Source of the DNA: Chryseobacterium sp. SORGH_AS_0447
GTDB taxonomy: Bacteria > Bacteroidota > Bacteroidia > Flavobacteriales > Weeksellaceae
Assembly: GCF_030818695.1 (NCBI RefSeq)
Contig: NZ_JAUTAR010000001.1
Coordinates: forward strand, 2,040,501 to 2,104,500
DNA: 64,000 bases
Direction of reading: 5' to 3'
Part shown: one piece after another, positions 8,591 through 16,814 of the stretch
Layout: each line of letters starts with the position of its first letter
How positions within the stretch are numbered: position 1 is the first letter of the stretch
Program-made: the position numbers and the translations under genes
The notes under the pieces: model-generated
The model's input: only the letters and a program-made list of their open reading frames with translations
Told to the model about the DNA's origin: nothing
The model's database searches: none

Positions 8591-8626
8591 AAAAAAACCG
8601 CCCGGAAATTTTCGGGCGGTTTTTTT
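8591..8626. terminator. Strong, probably bidirectional terminator
   Basis: The hairpin has arms ACCGCCCG/CGGGCGGT, an A run before and a T run after. It sits between the plus-strand flotillin operon and the convergent minus-strand genes. Confidence 0.85.
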
Positions 8627-8666
8627 ATGATGTTCGACTACATAATTTTGTAGATTATCATTAGGT

Positions 8667-9182
8667 TTATTCTTTATTTTTTAATATAATGTCTTCAATT
8701 TCTTTTTTATCAATATTATTCTCCAGCAACAGACCGCCATCTTTTATAATTTCTTTTTCATATTTCCATTCTTCCCAATTGTAGACGTAATATTTTACTG
8801 AAGATGTCAGTATTTTACTAACTCCCTCATCGTGGGCTGATGTTAATGTTATTTTCTTTTCTTTTAAAACCGCAATCGGGATATTTTTTTTAAAATAAAT
8901 AACAGTTTTATAATAATTATCGGGATAAAAGCGATAATAATAACTTAGAGCAACAATTTCAGTGGTTTTATCATTTACTGATTTGTCAACTGTAAATATT
9001 TCACTTTCAATAGTAGAATGTCCTGGTTGAAATGCTTCTATAATTTCTCTGCTGGGATTGGATTGATCTTCTATACTATTAACTTCCTTTATTATCTCCT
9101 GCTTACTTATTTGGGAATGAATTACAATTGGAGAAAAAATAGCAAATGCTAGATTGAAATAAATGGAAAATGCTGAACTCAT
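8667..9182 (-). CDS. Secreted protein of unknown function downstream of gldA
   Basis: The frame is open from 9224, but the best start is the ATG at 9182, one base after the gldA TAA (TAAAATG). It gives 171 residues with a signal peptide (MSSAFSIYFNLAFAIF, cut near HSQ). The mature part is mixed alpha/beta (TTEIVALSYYYRFYPDNYYK, FKKNIPIAVLKEKKI, YYVYNWEEWKYEKEI). Its charged C-terminus ends DIILKNKE. I do not recognise the family. Tight coupling to gldA makes co-transcription very likely. A functional link to gliding is possible but unproven. Confidence 0.65.
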   Translation of the reverse strand: MSSAFSIYFNLAFAIFSPIVIHSQISKQEIIKEVNSIEDQSNPSREIIEAFQPGHSTIESEIFTVDKSVNDKTTEIVALSYYYRFYPDNYYKTVIYFKKNIPIAVLKEKKITLTSAHDEGVSKILTSSVKYYVYNWEEWKYEKEIIKDGGLLLENNIDKKEIEDIILKNKE

Positions 9183-9183
9183 T

Positions 9184-9879
9184 TTAAGCTGTATAACTCG
9201 CAAAAGCTTCTTCAAGGCTTTCAAACTTTCCTTTGAATTCGCCGATCGGGCAGTCCTGGAGAATGTTTCCTTTATGGATCAGGATCACGCGCGAGCAAAG
9301 GGCTTCCACTTCCTGCATGATGTGCGTCGAAAGCAATACCGTTTTCTGCTGGCCGATTTCTTTTACCACATTCCTGATTTCAATGATCTGATTGGGATCT
9401 AGACCGTTGGTGGGCTCGTCTAAAATTAAAAGATCCGGCTGGTGGATAATAGCCTGTGCCAATCCGACCCTTTGTTTGTACCCTTTGGAAAGCTGTCCGA
9501 TTTTCTTTGATTTCTCCGGGGTAATGCCTACAAGTTCGATGACCTCATCCACTCGTGATTCCGGAATCTTATGAATATTGGCAACGAACTGTAGATATTC
9601 CTTCACATACATTTCCAGATACAGCGGATTGTTTTCCGGAAGGAAACCGATTTTCTTTTTGCTGTCGATCTCATGATCGGTAATGTTCTGTCCGTTAAAA
9701 ATAATTTCGCCTTCATCAATTTTCAGCGCACCGACAATCGATTTCATTAATGTGGATTTTCCGGCTCCGTTTGGCCCCAGAAGCCCGATGATTTCATTGT
9801 TGTCGATAGAAATATTAATCTGGTTGAGTGCGTTCTGCTCACCGAATTTTTTGGTTAAATTATTTATTTGAAGAGACAT
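9184..9879 (-). CDS. gldA: Gliding-motility ABC transporter ATP-binding subunit GldA
   Basis: This 231-residue ABC ATPase shows Walker A (GPNGAGKST, residues ~36-44), a Q-loop region (GFLPENNPLY), signature LSKGYKQRVGLAQA, Walker B LLILDEPTNGLDPNQ and the H-loop STHIMQEVEALC. The run LPENNPLYLEMYVKEYLQF and the EIRNVVKEIG segment are characteristic of GldA, the ATPase that works with the membrane proteins GldF/GldG in gliding Flavobacteriia. The start at 9879 (MSLQINNLTKKFGEQ) is preferred over the ORF's upstream methionines because family members begin here. gldF/gldG are not adjacent, so assignment to gliding rather than another export role rests on sequence character. Confidence 0.85.
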   Translation of the reverse strand: MSLQINNLTKKFGEQNALNQINISIDNNEIIGLLGPNGAGKSTLMKSIVGALKIDEGEIIFNGQNITDHEIDSKKKIGFLPENNPLYLEMYVKEYLQFVANIHKIPESRVDEVIELVGITPEKSKKIGQLSKGYKQRVGLAQAIIHQPDLLILDEPTNGLDPNQIIEIRNVVKEIGQQKTVLLSTHIMQEVEALCSRVILIHKGNILQDCPIGEFKGKFESLEEAFASYTA

Positions 9880-9963
9880 AGTTTCGTAACGATCTTTTTG
9901 CAAAAATAAAATAAAAAAACTCATTCGCATGAATGAGTTAATTAATATTTCAAAATGTTTGAT

Positions 9964-10530
9964 TTATTTTCTTGGCTTCCTGTTGTCGCTGGAAACCGGG
10001 GCTGCTGAAGAAGCCTGGCCTGCACCCTGTTGGGTATTCATATTATGAATAGTATTCGTGGTAGCCGGTTTTTCATACAACGCTGCTTTACCGCTTGTTT
10101 TTCCGAAGATTTTATCAATCTGCTTTTTATTCAGGAACTGGGATTTTCCTACATACTTCCTGTTTTTGTTGATATACTGGATGAACTGTACGGTTGGTGT
10201 ACCGTAATTTTTTTCAAAATGCAGTTCGATAATATCATTCGGAAGTTCGAGAACAATATTGCTCTCCGGAGTGTCGATAAATCCGTTGGCAATCAGTTCA
10301 TAAAGACCTGATACGTCTTTGTTCAGGTTTTGGAAAGAAAAAGATCGGAAGGTATTCAGGTTTGCCGTATTCAGGTCTTGGTAATTAACTGTGAATCGGT
10401 CGTCTTTTTTATATAAACCTACTGAATTGTCTTTACCGATTTCCACCAGGGTTTCATTCTTCAGCACTTTAATCTGTGCGAAAGCTGAAATTCCAAACAG
10501 GCACGTAAAGAGTAGAACTATTTTTTTCAT
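9964..10530 (-). CDS. Secreted protein of unknown function
   Basis: This is a 188-residue protein with a clear signal peptide (MKKIVLLFTCLFGISAFAQ). The mature region has alternating beta-type segments (IKVLKNETLVEIGKDNSVGL, IVLELPNDIIELHFEKNYG, TPTVQFIQYIN) and KKQIDKIFGK. The C-terminal ~35 residues are a low-complexity Gln/Ser/Ala/Asn linker ending in NRKPRK. Probably periplasmic. It lies ~85 bases upstream of gldA on the same strand. No family recognised. Confidence 0.72.
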   Translation of the reverse strand: MKKIVLLFTCLFGISAFAQIKVLKNETLVEIGKDNSVGLYKKDDRFTVNYQDLNTANLNTFRSFSFQNLNKDVSGLYELIANGFIDTPESNIVLELPNDIIELHFEKNYGTPTVQFIQYINKNRKYVGKSQFLNKKQIDKIFGKTSGKAALYEKPATTNTIHNMNTQQGAGQASSAAPVSSDNRKPRK

Positions 10531-10607
10531 AAGCCGTTTTTAATGTTTTTACAATCAAATTTCTGGAATAAGTAAAACGTGATGTACGCTTTTTTATTAC
10601 TCTAAAG

Positions 10608-10615
10608 CAAATGTA
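10608..10615 (-). promoter_or_regulatory. Candidate -7 element for the 9964-10530 gene
   Basis: On the minus strand the sequence reads TACATTTG, a match to TAnnTTTG, ~78 bases before the start codon. The wider gap 10531-10948 is very AT-rich and carries no other gene or repeat that I can support. Confidence 0.5.
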
Positions 10616-10948
10616 ACAAATTTTTTATTACAAAAAACGGTACAAAATAGATGTTATTTATTCTTTACATGGTGATTTATAGTAAACAATTGATAGTGAA
10701 TATTTTATTTTCAGGTACTTATAAGGTACTTTTTGACCTGTATCCTAAATAATAGCCGTAAAATAATTTTTGTTAGTGTCGTAATTATTTGATAGTCAGG
10801 TAATAATATTGTTATTGTGGTATAAAAGTGCTTTAATTTAAAATAAATGTTAAATATATAGGAAATTTAATAATATGGTATTAATAAATTGAACAAAAAT
10901 TTAATATGGGTGATAAAAATAAAAATATAATGATAAAACATTAAATTT

Positions 10949-12415
10949 TTATAGGAGAATAGACTGGGAATTTAATGATGCTTCTGCGGGTTTGCAAGCT
11001 TTCTTACCATTCCCTTTAAAAATGATGCCATGAAATGGCAAAACCGAATACCAGTAAAGCCTTCCGCTGAGCCCGTGCGGACGAAAAACCGCCTTCTGCC
11101 AGAGCTTGCCTTTATGTACATTAAACATCAGCCACGCCTCACCGGGAAGCTTCATTTCGGCAAATAAAATCAGCTTGCCTTCCTTTTTGTTGGCGTACAA
11201 TACACGCCAGAAATCCAGGGCATCGCCTTCATGCAGTTGGGTGGAACTTGTACGGCCTCTTCGCAGTCCCGGTCCACCAACCAGGATATCCAGGAAACCA
11301 CGTATTTTCCAAAGACTCTGCCCATACCATCCGTTGGTTCCGCCTAACGCAAAAACCCGGTCAAGGCATTTCTCACGGTCGTCATACGCTGCTGAGCGGA
11401 GATCCGTAAAACACCCGTATTTCGGGACATCCAGATAGTCCTTCAGGCTGGAATCGCTACGGCTGCTGATGAAGCTGTCTTTCCAGCTTGATGCGATCTC
11501 GTTATCCTGTATCTTTGCCAGTGTCCTGCGGATTGCCGTATCATAGGAAAATGGCTGCACACCTGTAATTTCCTTAATTTCTTTCAGGCTTTCCGGTCTG
11601 CAGATCACTTCAATTTTCATGCTGCCTACCAATGCTCTGGCAAGGTTATACGAAGTGGAAGTGATGAAATACAGCCAATAGGAAGACAATTTCGGCGTCA
11701 TTACCGGTACCGTAATAATTGTCCTCTTCAGTCCGCGGATCCTTGCAAATTCCAGCAGCATTTCTTTATAGGTAAGCACATTATCGCAGCCTATGTCGAA
11801 GTTTCTTTGATAAGCCTGTTTTTTAAATAAGGTGAAGATCAGAAAATCCAGCACGTTGGCAATACCGATCGGCTGGCATTTGGTGTGAAGCCATTTCGGT
11901 GCAACCATCACCGGAAGCTTTTCCACCAGATCCCTGATGATCTCAAATGAAGCACTTCCCGAGCCGATAATAATTCCTGCCCTCAATACGGTCGCCGGAA
12001 CTTTGCATTCCATTAAGATTTTTTCCACTTCAAAACGCGAGCTCAGGTGCTCCGAGAGCTGTTTTTCATTCACCAGCCCGGAAAGATAGATGATGTGCTC
12101 ACAGTCTGTTTTTTCGATGAATTTGGAGAAGTTAACAGCGCATTGCTTTTCGGAGTCTGCATAGTCGTTGCTGTTGCTCATAGAATGCATCAGGTAATAC
12201 GCTCCGGAAATATCTTTTGGAATATTTTCCAGGGTTTCAGGCTTCAGAAAATCTACTTCCACGACCTCGATCTGTGCGTCGGCAATATCCACACTTTTGG
12301 AAAAACGGCCGGCATCCCTGCAGCAGCATATGACCTGGTAACCCTGGGCAGCGATTACATTGATCATCCTTTTTCCGATATAGCCGGTAGCCCCGGTAAG
12401 CAGAATTTTTTTCAT
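10949..12415 (-). CDS. SDR-family NAD(P)-binding protein with C-terminal DUF2867 domain
   Basis: The 488-residue product starts at MKKILLTGATGYIGKRMI. The ORF's extra 12 residues upstream are less likely because the Rossmann motif should be N-terminal. Residues ~1-300 form an extended/atypical SDR domain with the TGATGYIG nucleotide-binding loop, YYLMHSMS and ATVLRAGIIIGSGSASF. Residues ~330-480 match DUF2867 (GGTNGWYGQSLWKIRG, GGPGLRRGR, DALDFWRV, PGEAWLMF). Such fusions are often found with photolyase genes in Bacteroidota, and this is the first gene of the light cluster here. Substrate unknown. The C-terminal half suggests binding of a hydrophobic ligand, by inference only. Confidence 0.85.
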   Translation of the reverse strand: MKKILLTGATGYIGKRMINVIAAQGYQVICCCRDAGRFSKSVDIADAQIEVVEVDFLKPETLENIPKDISGAYYLMHSMSNSNDYADSEKQCAVNFSKFIEKTDCEHIIYLSGLVNEKQLSEHLSSRFEVEKILMECKVPATVLRAGIIIGSGSASFEIIRDLVEKLPVMVAPKWLHTKCQPIGIANVLDFLIFTLFKKQAYQRNFDIGCDNVLTYKEMLLEFARIRGLKRTIITVPVMTPKLSSYWLYFITSTSYNLARALVGSMKIEVICRPESLKEIKEITGVQPFSYDTAIRRTLAKIQDNEIASSWKDSFISSRSDSSLKDYLDVPKYGCFTDLRSAAYDDREKCLDRVFALGGTNGWYGQSLWKIRGFLDILVGGPGLRRGRTSSTQLHEGDALDFWRVLYANKKEGKLILFAEMKLPGEAWLMFNVHKGKLWQKAVFRPHGLSGRLYWYSVLPFHGIIFKGNGKKACKPAEASLNSQSILL

Positions 12416-12592
12416 AAAATTTGGATTTGATTGAGTGAAATTCAGTGACAATGACTCAGCTGGCAGATTTTCAAATTACATTAAATCCATTAAATAATGG
12501 TATTTTAGTCTTATTGTCGCTTGCTCTGATAACTTTTTAGTTGCACTCAAATTAAAGTCGTCATCCGAATTCCTTTTCAGCTAATGAGAAAA

Positions 12593-13183
12593 TTATACCT
12601 TTTCCAGCAGATGCCCGAAATAATCTTTCTTTTTACTGAGATAGCTTTCATTGGCCTCATTCGATTCTATCTCCAGAGGAATTCTCTGGTGCAGCGCGAT
12701 CCCGCTGTTTTCTAATGATTTCAGCTTTTCCGGATTGTTGGTCAGCAGGTTGATTGCCTTTACATTCAGCAGGTTAAGCATTTCAATGGCGACATCAAAA
12801 TTCCGCCCGTCTGCCGGCAGTCCGAGTTGAAGATTGGCTTCTACCGTATCAAAACCTTTTTCCTGCAATGCATAAGCCCTGAGTTTATTTATAATGCCGA
12901 TGTTCCGTCCTTCCTGACGGAGGTAAATAATGATTCCACCGTTTTCCGACATATAATTCATGGCGGCATCAAGCTGTTGCCCACATTCGCATTTTCTGGA
13001 ATGGAATACTTCACCCGTAATGCATTCCGAATGAAAACGAACATTAACCGTTTTACTGAAATCCGTATTCTCAGCAACCCAGACCAGATGCGGGTTCCAA
13101 TCTTCTTCGTATTCTGAAAATGCGTAAACACGGAATAGGCCGAAATCGGTAGGGATGTTTGATTCTGCTTGTATCTTCAACAT
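12593..13183 (-). CDS. Stand-alone GTP cyclohydrolase II (RibA-type)
   Basis: This 196-residue protein is the same length as single-domain RibA enzymes, which convert GTP into the first riboflavin precursor. It has the zinc cysteines (FHSECITGEVFHSRKCECG), the GTP-binding LRQEGRNIGIINKLRAYALQ, the FDTVEAN motif and LLTNNPEKL. Differences from the housekeeping consensus are RKCECG for RCDCG and ANLQLGLPADGR for ANHQLGF-type sequence, as in a divergent paralogue. Most Flavobacteriia make riboflavin with a RibBA fusion elsewhere, so this copy may boost flavin supply for the FAD enzymes of the neighbouring photolyase cluster. It diverges from the TetR gene. Confidence 0.88.
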   Translation of the reverse strand: MLKIQAESNIPTDFGLFRVYAFSEYEEDWNPHLVWVAENTDFSKTVNVRFHSECITGEVFHSRKCECGQQLDAAMNYMSENGGIIIYLRQEGRNIGIINKLRAYALQEKGFDTVEANLQLGLPADGRNFDVAIEMLNLLNVKAINLLTNNPEKLKSLENSGIALHQRIPLEIESNEANESYLSKKKDYFGHLLEKV

Positions 13184-13212
13184 AATTCAAAAATTAAATC
13201 GTTTATATAGTA

Positions 13213-13220
13213 CAAATGTA
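13213..13220 (-). promoter_or_regulatory. Candidate -7 element for the GTP cyclohydrolase II gene
   Basis: Minus-strand TACATTTG (TAnnTTTG) lies ~30 bases before the start codon. No clear TTG -33 box is seen at the right distance. Confidence 0.5.
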
Positions 13221-13223
13221 TAC

Positions 13224-13249
13224 TTTATTTTTATTGAAGATAAAATAAA
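13224..13249. promoter_or_regulatory. Inverted repeat, candidate TetR operator
   Basis: An imperfect palindrome (TTTATTTTTAT - TGAAG - ATAAAATAAA) lies between the two divergent -7 elements and covers the -33 box of the TetR gene. This is the expected place for autoregulation and control of the divergent ribA-like gene. Its AT-richness makes chance possible. Confidence 0.4.
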
Positions 13250-13253
13250 TTAC

Positions 13254-13261
13254 TAAATTTG
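13254..13261 (+). promoter_or_regulatory. Promoter of the TetR gene (-7 element)
   Basis: TAAATTTG matches TAnnTTTG, with TTG at 13234-13236 giving a 17-base spacer. The ATG follows at 13281. Confidence 0.65.
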
Positions 13262-13280
13262 TTCATAAATAAATTCTATT

Positions 13281-13934
13281 ATGCAAGAACACACACCTCT
13301 CACAAAGGAAAAAATATTTGAAGTTTACGGTGATTATCTCCTTAATCATGGGGAACGTCCGAAAAATGTATACCTTTTCTCAAAAGAAAACGGATTTGAA
13401 GAAAAAGAATTTTACCATTTCTTCTCCGGATTCGACCAGATTGAAAAAGAAATGCTGGATCATTTATTCAGAAAATCGCTGGAGCTGGCTTCAGAAGTCA
13501 ATGCAGCGCCTGAAATAGCAACTAAGGAAATACTGCTGAATGTTTATTTCATTTTCTTTGAGAATCTTACGATGAATCGTTCACTGGTATTGTCTATTCT
13601 GGGAAATACAAAGCCGCAGAGCATAAAAGCCCTTCAGAATTTAAGGGAAACCCACCGGCAGTTTATTGCTACCCTGGATTTTAACGAATGGGAAATGGTC
13701 GAAAAAGCCAAACAGGATATCACAAGATTCAATGAAAAATCCCGGCAGGAGATCCTTTGGCTGCATCTGGTTTCTGCCATCGATTTCTGGAAAAAAGATA
13801 CGTCGCCGGATTTCGAAAAGACCGATATTTTTATCGAAAAAACCATTGATACCGGTTTTGAATTAATTGAAAATGAGCCGTTACGCAAAGTAATCGACCT
13901 CGGAAAATTTCTCTGGAAAGAAAAATTCAAATAG
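13281..13934 (+). CDS. TetR-family transcriptional regulator of the light cluster
   Basis: This 217-residue protein has an N-terminal TetR-like helix-turn-helix (TKEKIFEVYGDYLLNHGERP, FSKENGFEEKEFYHFFSG, residues ~8-55) and an all-helical ligand domain (EILLNVYFIFFENLTMNRSL, LHLVSAIDFWKKD). The HTH is weak compared with classic TetR, as in other Bacteroidota TetR homologues next to ABC1 kinases. It is divergent from the ribA-like gene and ~150 bases upstream of the ABC1/DUF2256/photolyase operon, so it is the likely local repressor. Its ligand or signal is unknown. Confidence 0.75.
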   Translation: MQEHTPLTKEKIFEVYGDYLLNHGERPKNVYLFSKENGFEEKEFYHFFSGFDQIEKEMLDHLFRKSLELASEVNAAPEIATKEILLNVYFIFFENLTMNRSLVLSILGNTKPQSIKALQNLRETHRQFIATLDFNEWEMVEKAKQDITRFNEKSRQEILWLHLVSAIDFWKKDTSPDFEKTDIFIEKTIDTGFELIENEPLRKVIDLGKFLWKEKFK

Positions 13935-14087
13935 GTTGCTAATGGCTTTGAATAAGTTTAGAAAATTGAAGTTAATACTTCGGTGAAAAGTTTATGCTGA
14001 GCCTGTTGGAGCGTCTTTGCAAACTATATAGACCGCATACTGAATAAATTTCTGCGGACTTTGCATTAAAACAAACAAAATTTAAAA

Positions 14088-15407
14088 ATGAAAACATTAG
14101 ATAAGATCCCGACAGGGAAAATTGAACGGACTGGCAGTCTTCTGAAAGCAGGCGCAAAAGTCGGAGTCAATTACCTGAAATATTACGGGAACAAAATAAC
14201 GAAAGATGAAGAGGAAGCCCGCAAAATCCTGAATGAAGATAATGCGGCAGACATTTACGATTCATTAAAGGAACTGAAAGGTTCCGCATTGAAGGTTGCC
14301 CAGATGCTGAGCATGGAAAAGAACATCCTTCCGGTCGAATATGTTGAGAAATTTTCATTGTCCCAATTTTCGGTTCCGCCATTATCCGGGGCTTTGGTAA
14401 AGAAAACCTTCAGGAAATATTTCGGGAAGAATCCGGAAGAAATTTTTGATACATTTTCTGCGGAATCTGTAAATGCAGCAAGCATCGGACAGGTTCATAA
14501 AGCAACAAAAGACCATAAAAACCTGGCGGTGAAAATCCAGTATCCCGGCGTTAGGGAAAGCATTTCCAGTGACCTGAAGATGGTAAAGCCCATTGCCATG
14601 AAGATGTTCAACATCAAAAGAGAAGGTTCGGAGTCGTATTTCCAGGAAGTGGAGGATAAATTGTTTGAAGAAACCGATTATAATCTGGAACTGAAACGCA
14701 GCCAGCATTTTGCAGCAGCTTGCAGCCACCTTCCGAATGTGAAGTTCCCTCAGTATTATCCGGAATACTCCTGTGAAAAGATCATCACGATGGACTGGAT
14801 GTCCGGGATCCACTTTTCGGAATTTACCAAAAAACAGAATACCCAGGACGAACTGAATAAGATAGGACAAACCCTGTGGGATTTCTACATGTATCAGATG
14901 CATATCCTGAAAAAAGTACATGCCGATCCGCATCCGGGCAATTTTCTGATCTCGGATAACGGCCAGCTTGCTGTTATTGATTTCGGCTGTATCAAAGAGA
15001 TCCCGGAGGATTTTTATGTGCCGTACTTTGAGCTTGCTAAAGAAGAGAACCTGAAAAATCCTGAAATTTTCAGAGAAAAGCTGTTTGCCCTGGAGATTCT
15101 TCGTGAAGAAGACACGGCTCAGGAAAAAGAGTTTTTTGCCAAACTGTTTTATGAACTGCTGGAACTTTTTACCCGGCCTTTTAATCAGGAGACATTCGAT
15201 TTTGCCGATGAAGGATTCTTCCGCGAAATTGCGGATCTGGGCCAGCGCTATTCCAAAATCAGCGATATGAAAGGAATGAATACCAACCGGGGTTCCAGGC
15301 ATTTCATTTATCTTAACCGGACGTTTTTCGGCCTGTACAATATGATGCATGACCTGAGAGCGAAAGAGGTAGCGATTAATAATTTCAGGAATTTTATACA
15401 ACCTTAA
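14088..15407 (+). CDS. ABC1/AarF/UbiB-family atypical kinase
   Basis: This 439-residue protein shows the alanine/nucleotide loop region ([16 protein letters not shown], ~residues 123-138), the lysine strand ([15 protein letters not shown]), the catalytic-type [11 protein letters not shown] and the metal-binding [11 protein letters not shown]. The family's KxGQ motif reads KVAQ here (LKVAQMLSM), with alanine for glycine. ABC1 proteins support quinone or other isoprenoid lipid metabolism. In this context the protein precedes DUF2256 and two photolyase/cryptochrome genes by 1 base or less, so it heads a tightly packed operon. The start is supported by the A-rich leader and good N-terminal sequence. 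Target unknown. Confidence 0.88.
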   Translation: MKTLDKIPTGKIERTGSLLKAGAKVGVNYLKYYGNKITKDEEEARKILNEDNAADIYDSLKELKGSALKVAQMLSMEKNILPVEYVEKFSLSQFSVPPLSGALVKKTFRKYFGKNPEEIFDTFSAESVNAASIGQVHKATKDHKNLAVKIQYPGVRESISSDLKMVKPIAMKMFNIKREGSESYFQEVEDKLFEETDYNLELKRSQHFAAACSHLPNVKFPQYYPEYSCEKIITMDWMSGIHFSEFTKKQNTQDELNKIGQTLWDFYMYQMHILKKVHADPHPGNFLISDNGQLAVIDFGCIKEIPEDFYVPYFELAKEENLKNPEIFREKLFALEILREEDTAQEKEFFAKLFYELLELFTRPFNQETFDFADEGFFREIADLGQRYSKISDMKGMNTNRGSRHFIYLNRTFFGLYNMMHDLRAKEVAINNFRNFIQP

Positions 15408-15408
15408 T

Positions 15409-15564
15409 ATGCCGTCCGGATTACCCTCCAAAATCTGCGAAACCTGCGGATTGCCTTTCAACTGGCGAAAAAAGTGGAAGAAAAACTGGGACGAAGTAAA
15501 ATATTGCAGTGAAAGATGTCGGAAAAACAAAAAATCAATATCCTCTGGCTTACCAAAGACCTGA
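15409..15564 (+). CDS. DUF2256 zinc-ribbon protein (51 residues)
   Basis: ATG at 15409 starts one base after the ABC1 stop. The protein reads [20 protein letters not shown], then a basic [16 protein letters not shown] core, and ends SISSGLPKT. The paired C-x2-C and C-x3-C cysteines and the PFxWRKKW segment are the DUF2256 hallmark. Such proteins often sit beside cryptochrome/photolyase genes. The last 49 bases overlap the cryptochrome-DASH start in another frame, so translation of the two is probably coupled. Function unknown; a zinc-binding nucleic-acid or protein adaptor is plausible. Short length makes it easy to miss. Confidence 0.85.
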   Translation: MPSGLPSKICETCGLPFNWRKKWKKNWDEVKYCSERCRKNKKSISSGLPKT

Positions 15565-16814
15565 GAACAAGAGATTCGGAATCGTTATATAAGATTATGC
15601 AGGAAGGACTGCCTTTCCTGGCTGTATATGTTTTTGAAGACCTTGAGTTTAAAAGCTCTCAGTTTGGCAGCCGGAAAACCGGAAAATACAGGGCAAAATT
15701 TCTCATGGAAACGGTAGAAGATCTGAAAAATAATTTTACCCGTAAAAATATTCCTTTCCTTATAAAAATAGGGAATACGGCAACAGTATTTAAAGAACTG
15801 ACGGACCGGTTTGAAATCACGAAGATCTTCTGCCAAGAGGAGTGGACTCAGGAAGAATTAATAAAGGAAAATGAAATAAGGGAAGTCCTGCCGTCGGCAG
15901 TCTGGGAAAAATCGTATTCTCAGTTTTTGGTCCACCCGTTGTTCGTTTTCAAAACAATAGAGAAAATTCCAATGCTGTTTACCGCTTTCAGACAGAAAAT
16001 TGAGAAAAATCTGCTGATCCGCCCCGAATTTAATACAGAGCATTTGGGTTATGAAAGATCCGGTATTGAAGTGGAAAGTAATGAAATTTCTCTGGAACTG
16101 CTGGGGTATGATGGTTTTGAAACAGATAAAAGGTCTGCATTTCCTTTCCGCGGTGGAGAAACGGAAGGCCTGAAAAGGGTGGAATCTTATTTTTTGGAAA
16201 CCCGTAATCTGAGCCGTTATAAAGAAACAAGAAACGGCTTAATCGGCGACGATTACAGTTCGAAATTTTCTGCCTGGCTTGCGGACGGAAGTCTTTCGGC
16301 GGTTACCGTATACCACGAGATCAAAAAGTACGAACAGCAATTCGGCAGCAATGAATCGACCTACTGGCTGGTTTTCGAATTGCTTTGGCGGGATTTTTTC
16401 AGATATGTCTCGATGGAATATAAAGATTTGATTTTCTGGAAAAACGGGATCAGCAGGAAAAAATATACTGCTGAATATAATGAGGAACTGATCCGCAGTT
16501 GGAAAGACGGCGCTACGGATTCGGATTTCATCAATGCCAATATGCTGGAACTTAAAAATACAGGCTGGATGAGCAACCGGGGAAGGCAGAATGTGGCTTC
16601 CTATTTCTGTAAAGTCCTGAAGCAGGACTGGCGGATCGGCGCAGCCTATTTTGAAGAGCTGCTCATCGATTATGATGTGCACAGCAATTATGGCAACTGG
16701 ATGTACCTGGCCGGAGTGGGAAATGACAACCGCGACCGGATATTTAACCCTGAAAAACAGGCTGAAGTATACGACCCTAATCACGAATTTACCCAATTAT
16801 GGCTGCAAAACTGA
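15516..16814 (+). CDS. Cryptochrome DASH / photolyase family protein
   Basis: This 432-residue flavoprotein is expected to bind FAD and a folate antenna and to repair cyclobutane pyrimidine dimers (in single-stranded DNA, for DASH members) and/or sense blue light. The N-terminal Rossmann domain begins [17 protein letters not shown]. The FAD domain shows [50 protein letters not shown], the DASH-like [16 protein letters not shown], and [20 protein letters not shown] followed by [15 protein letters not shown]. Length is typical. It overlaps DUF2256 upstream by 49 bases and the next photolyase by 16 bases. Confidence 0.93.
   Translation: MSEKQKINILWLTKDLRTRDSESLYKIMQEGLPFLAVYVFEDLEFKSSQFGSRKTGKYRAKFLMETVEDLKNNFTRKNIPFLIKIGNTATVFKELTDRFEITKIFCQEEWTQEELIKENEIREVLPSAVWEKSYSQFLVHPLFVFKTIEKIPMLFTAFRQKIEKNLLIRPEFNTEHLGYERSGIEVESNEISLELLGYDGFETDKRSAFPFRGGETEGLKRVESYFLETRNLSRYKETRNGLIGDDYSSKFSAWLADGSLSAVTVYHEIKKYEQQFGSNESTYWLVFELLWRDFFRYVSMEYKDLIFWKNGISRKKYTAEYNEELIRSWKDGATDSDFINANMLELKNTGWMSNRGRQNVASYFCKVLKQDWRIGAAYFEELLIDYDVHSNYGNWMYLAGVGNDNRDRIFNPEKQAEVYDPNHEFTQLWLQN

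Noticed and set aside
14382..15530. 382-codon minus-strand ORF opposite the ABC1 kinase
   Set aside because: Antisense shadow of a well-supported gene; Phe/Arg/His-rich translation without motifs.
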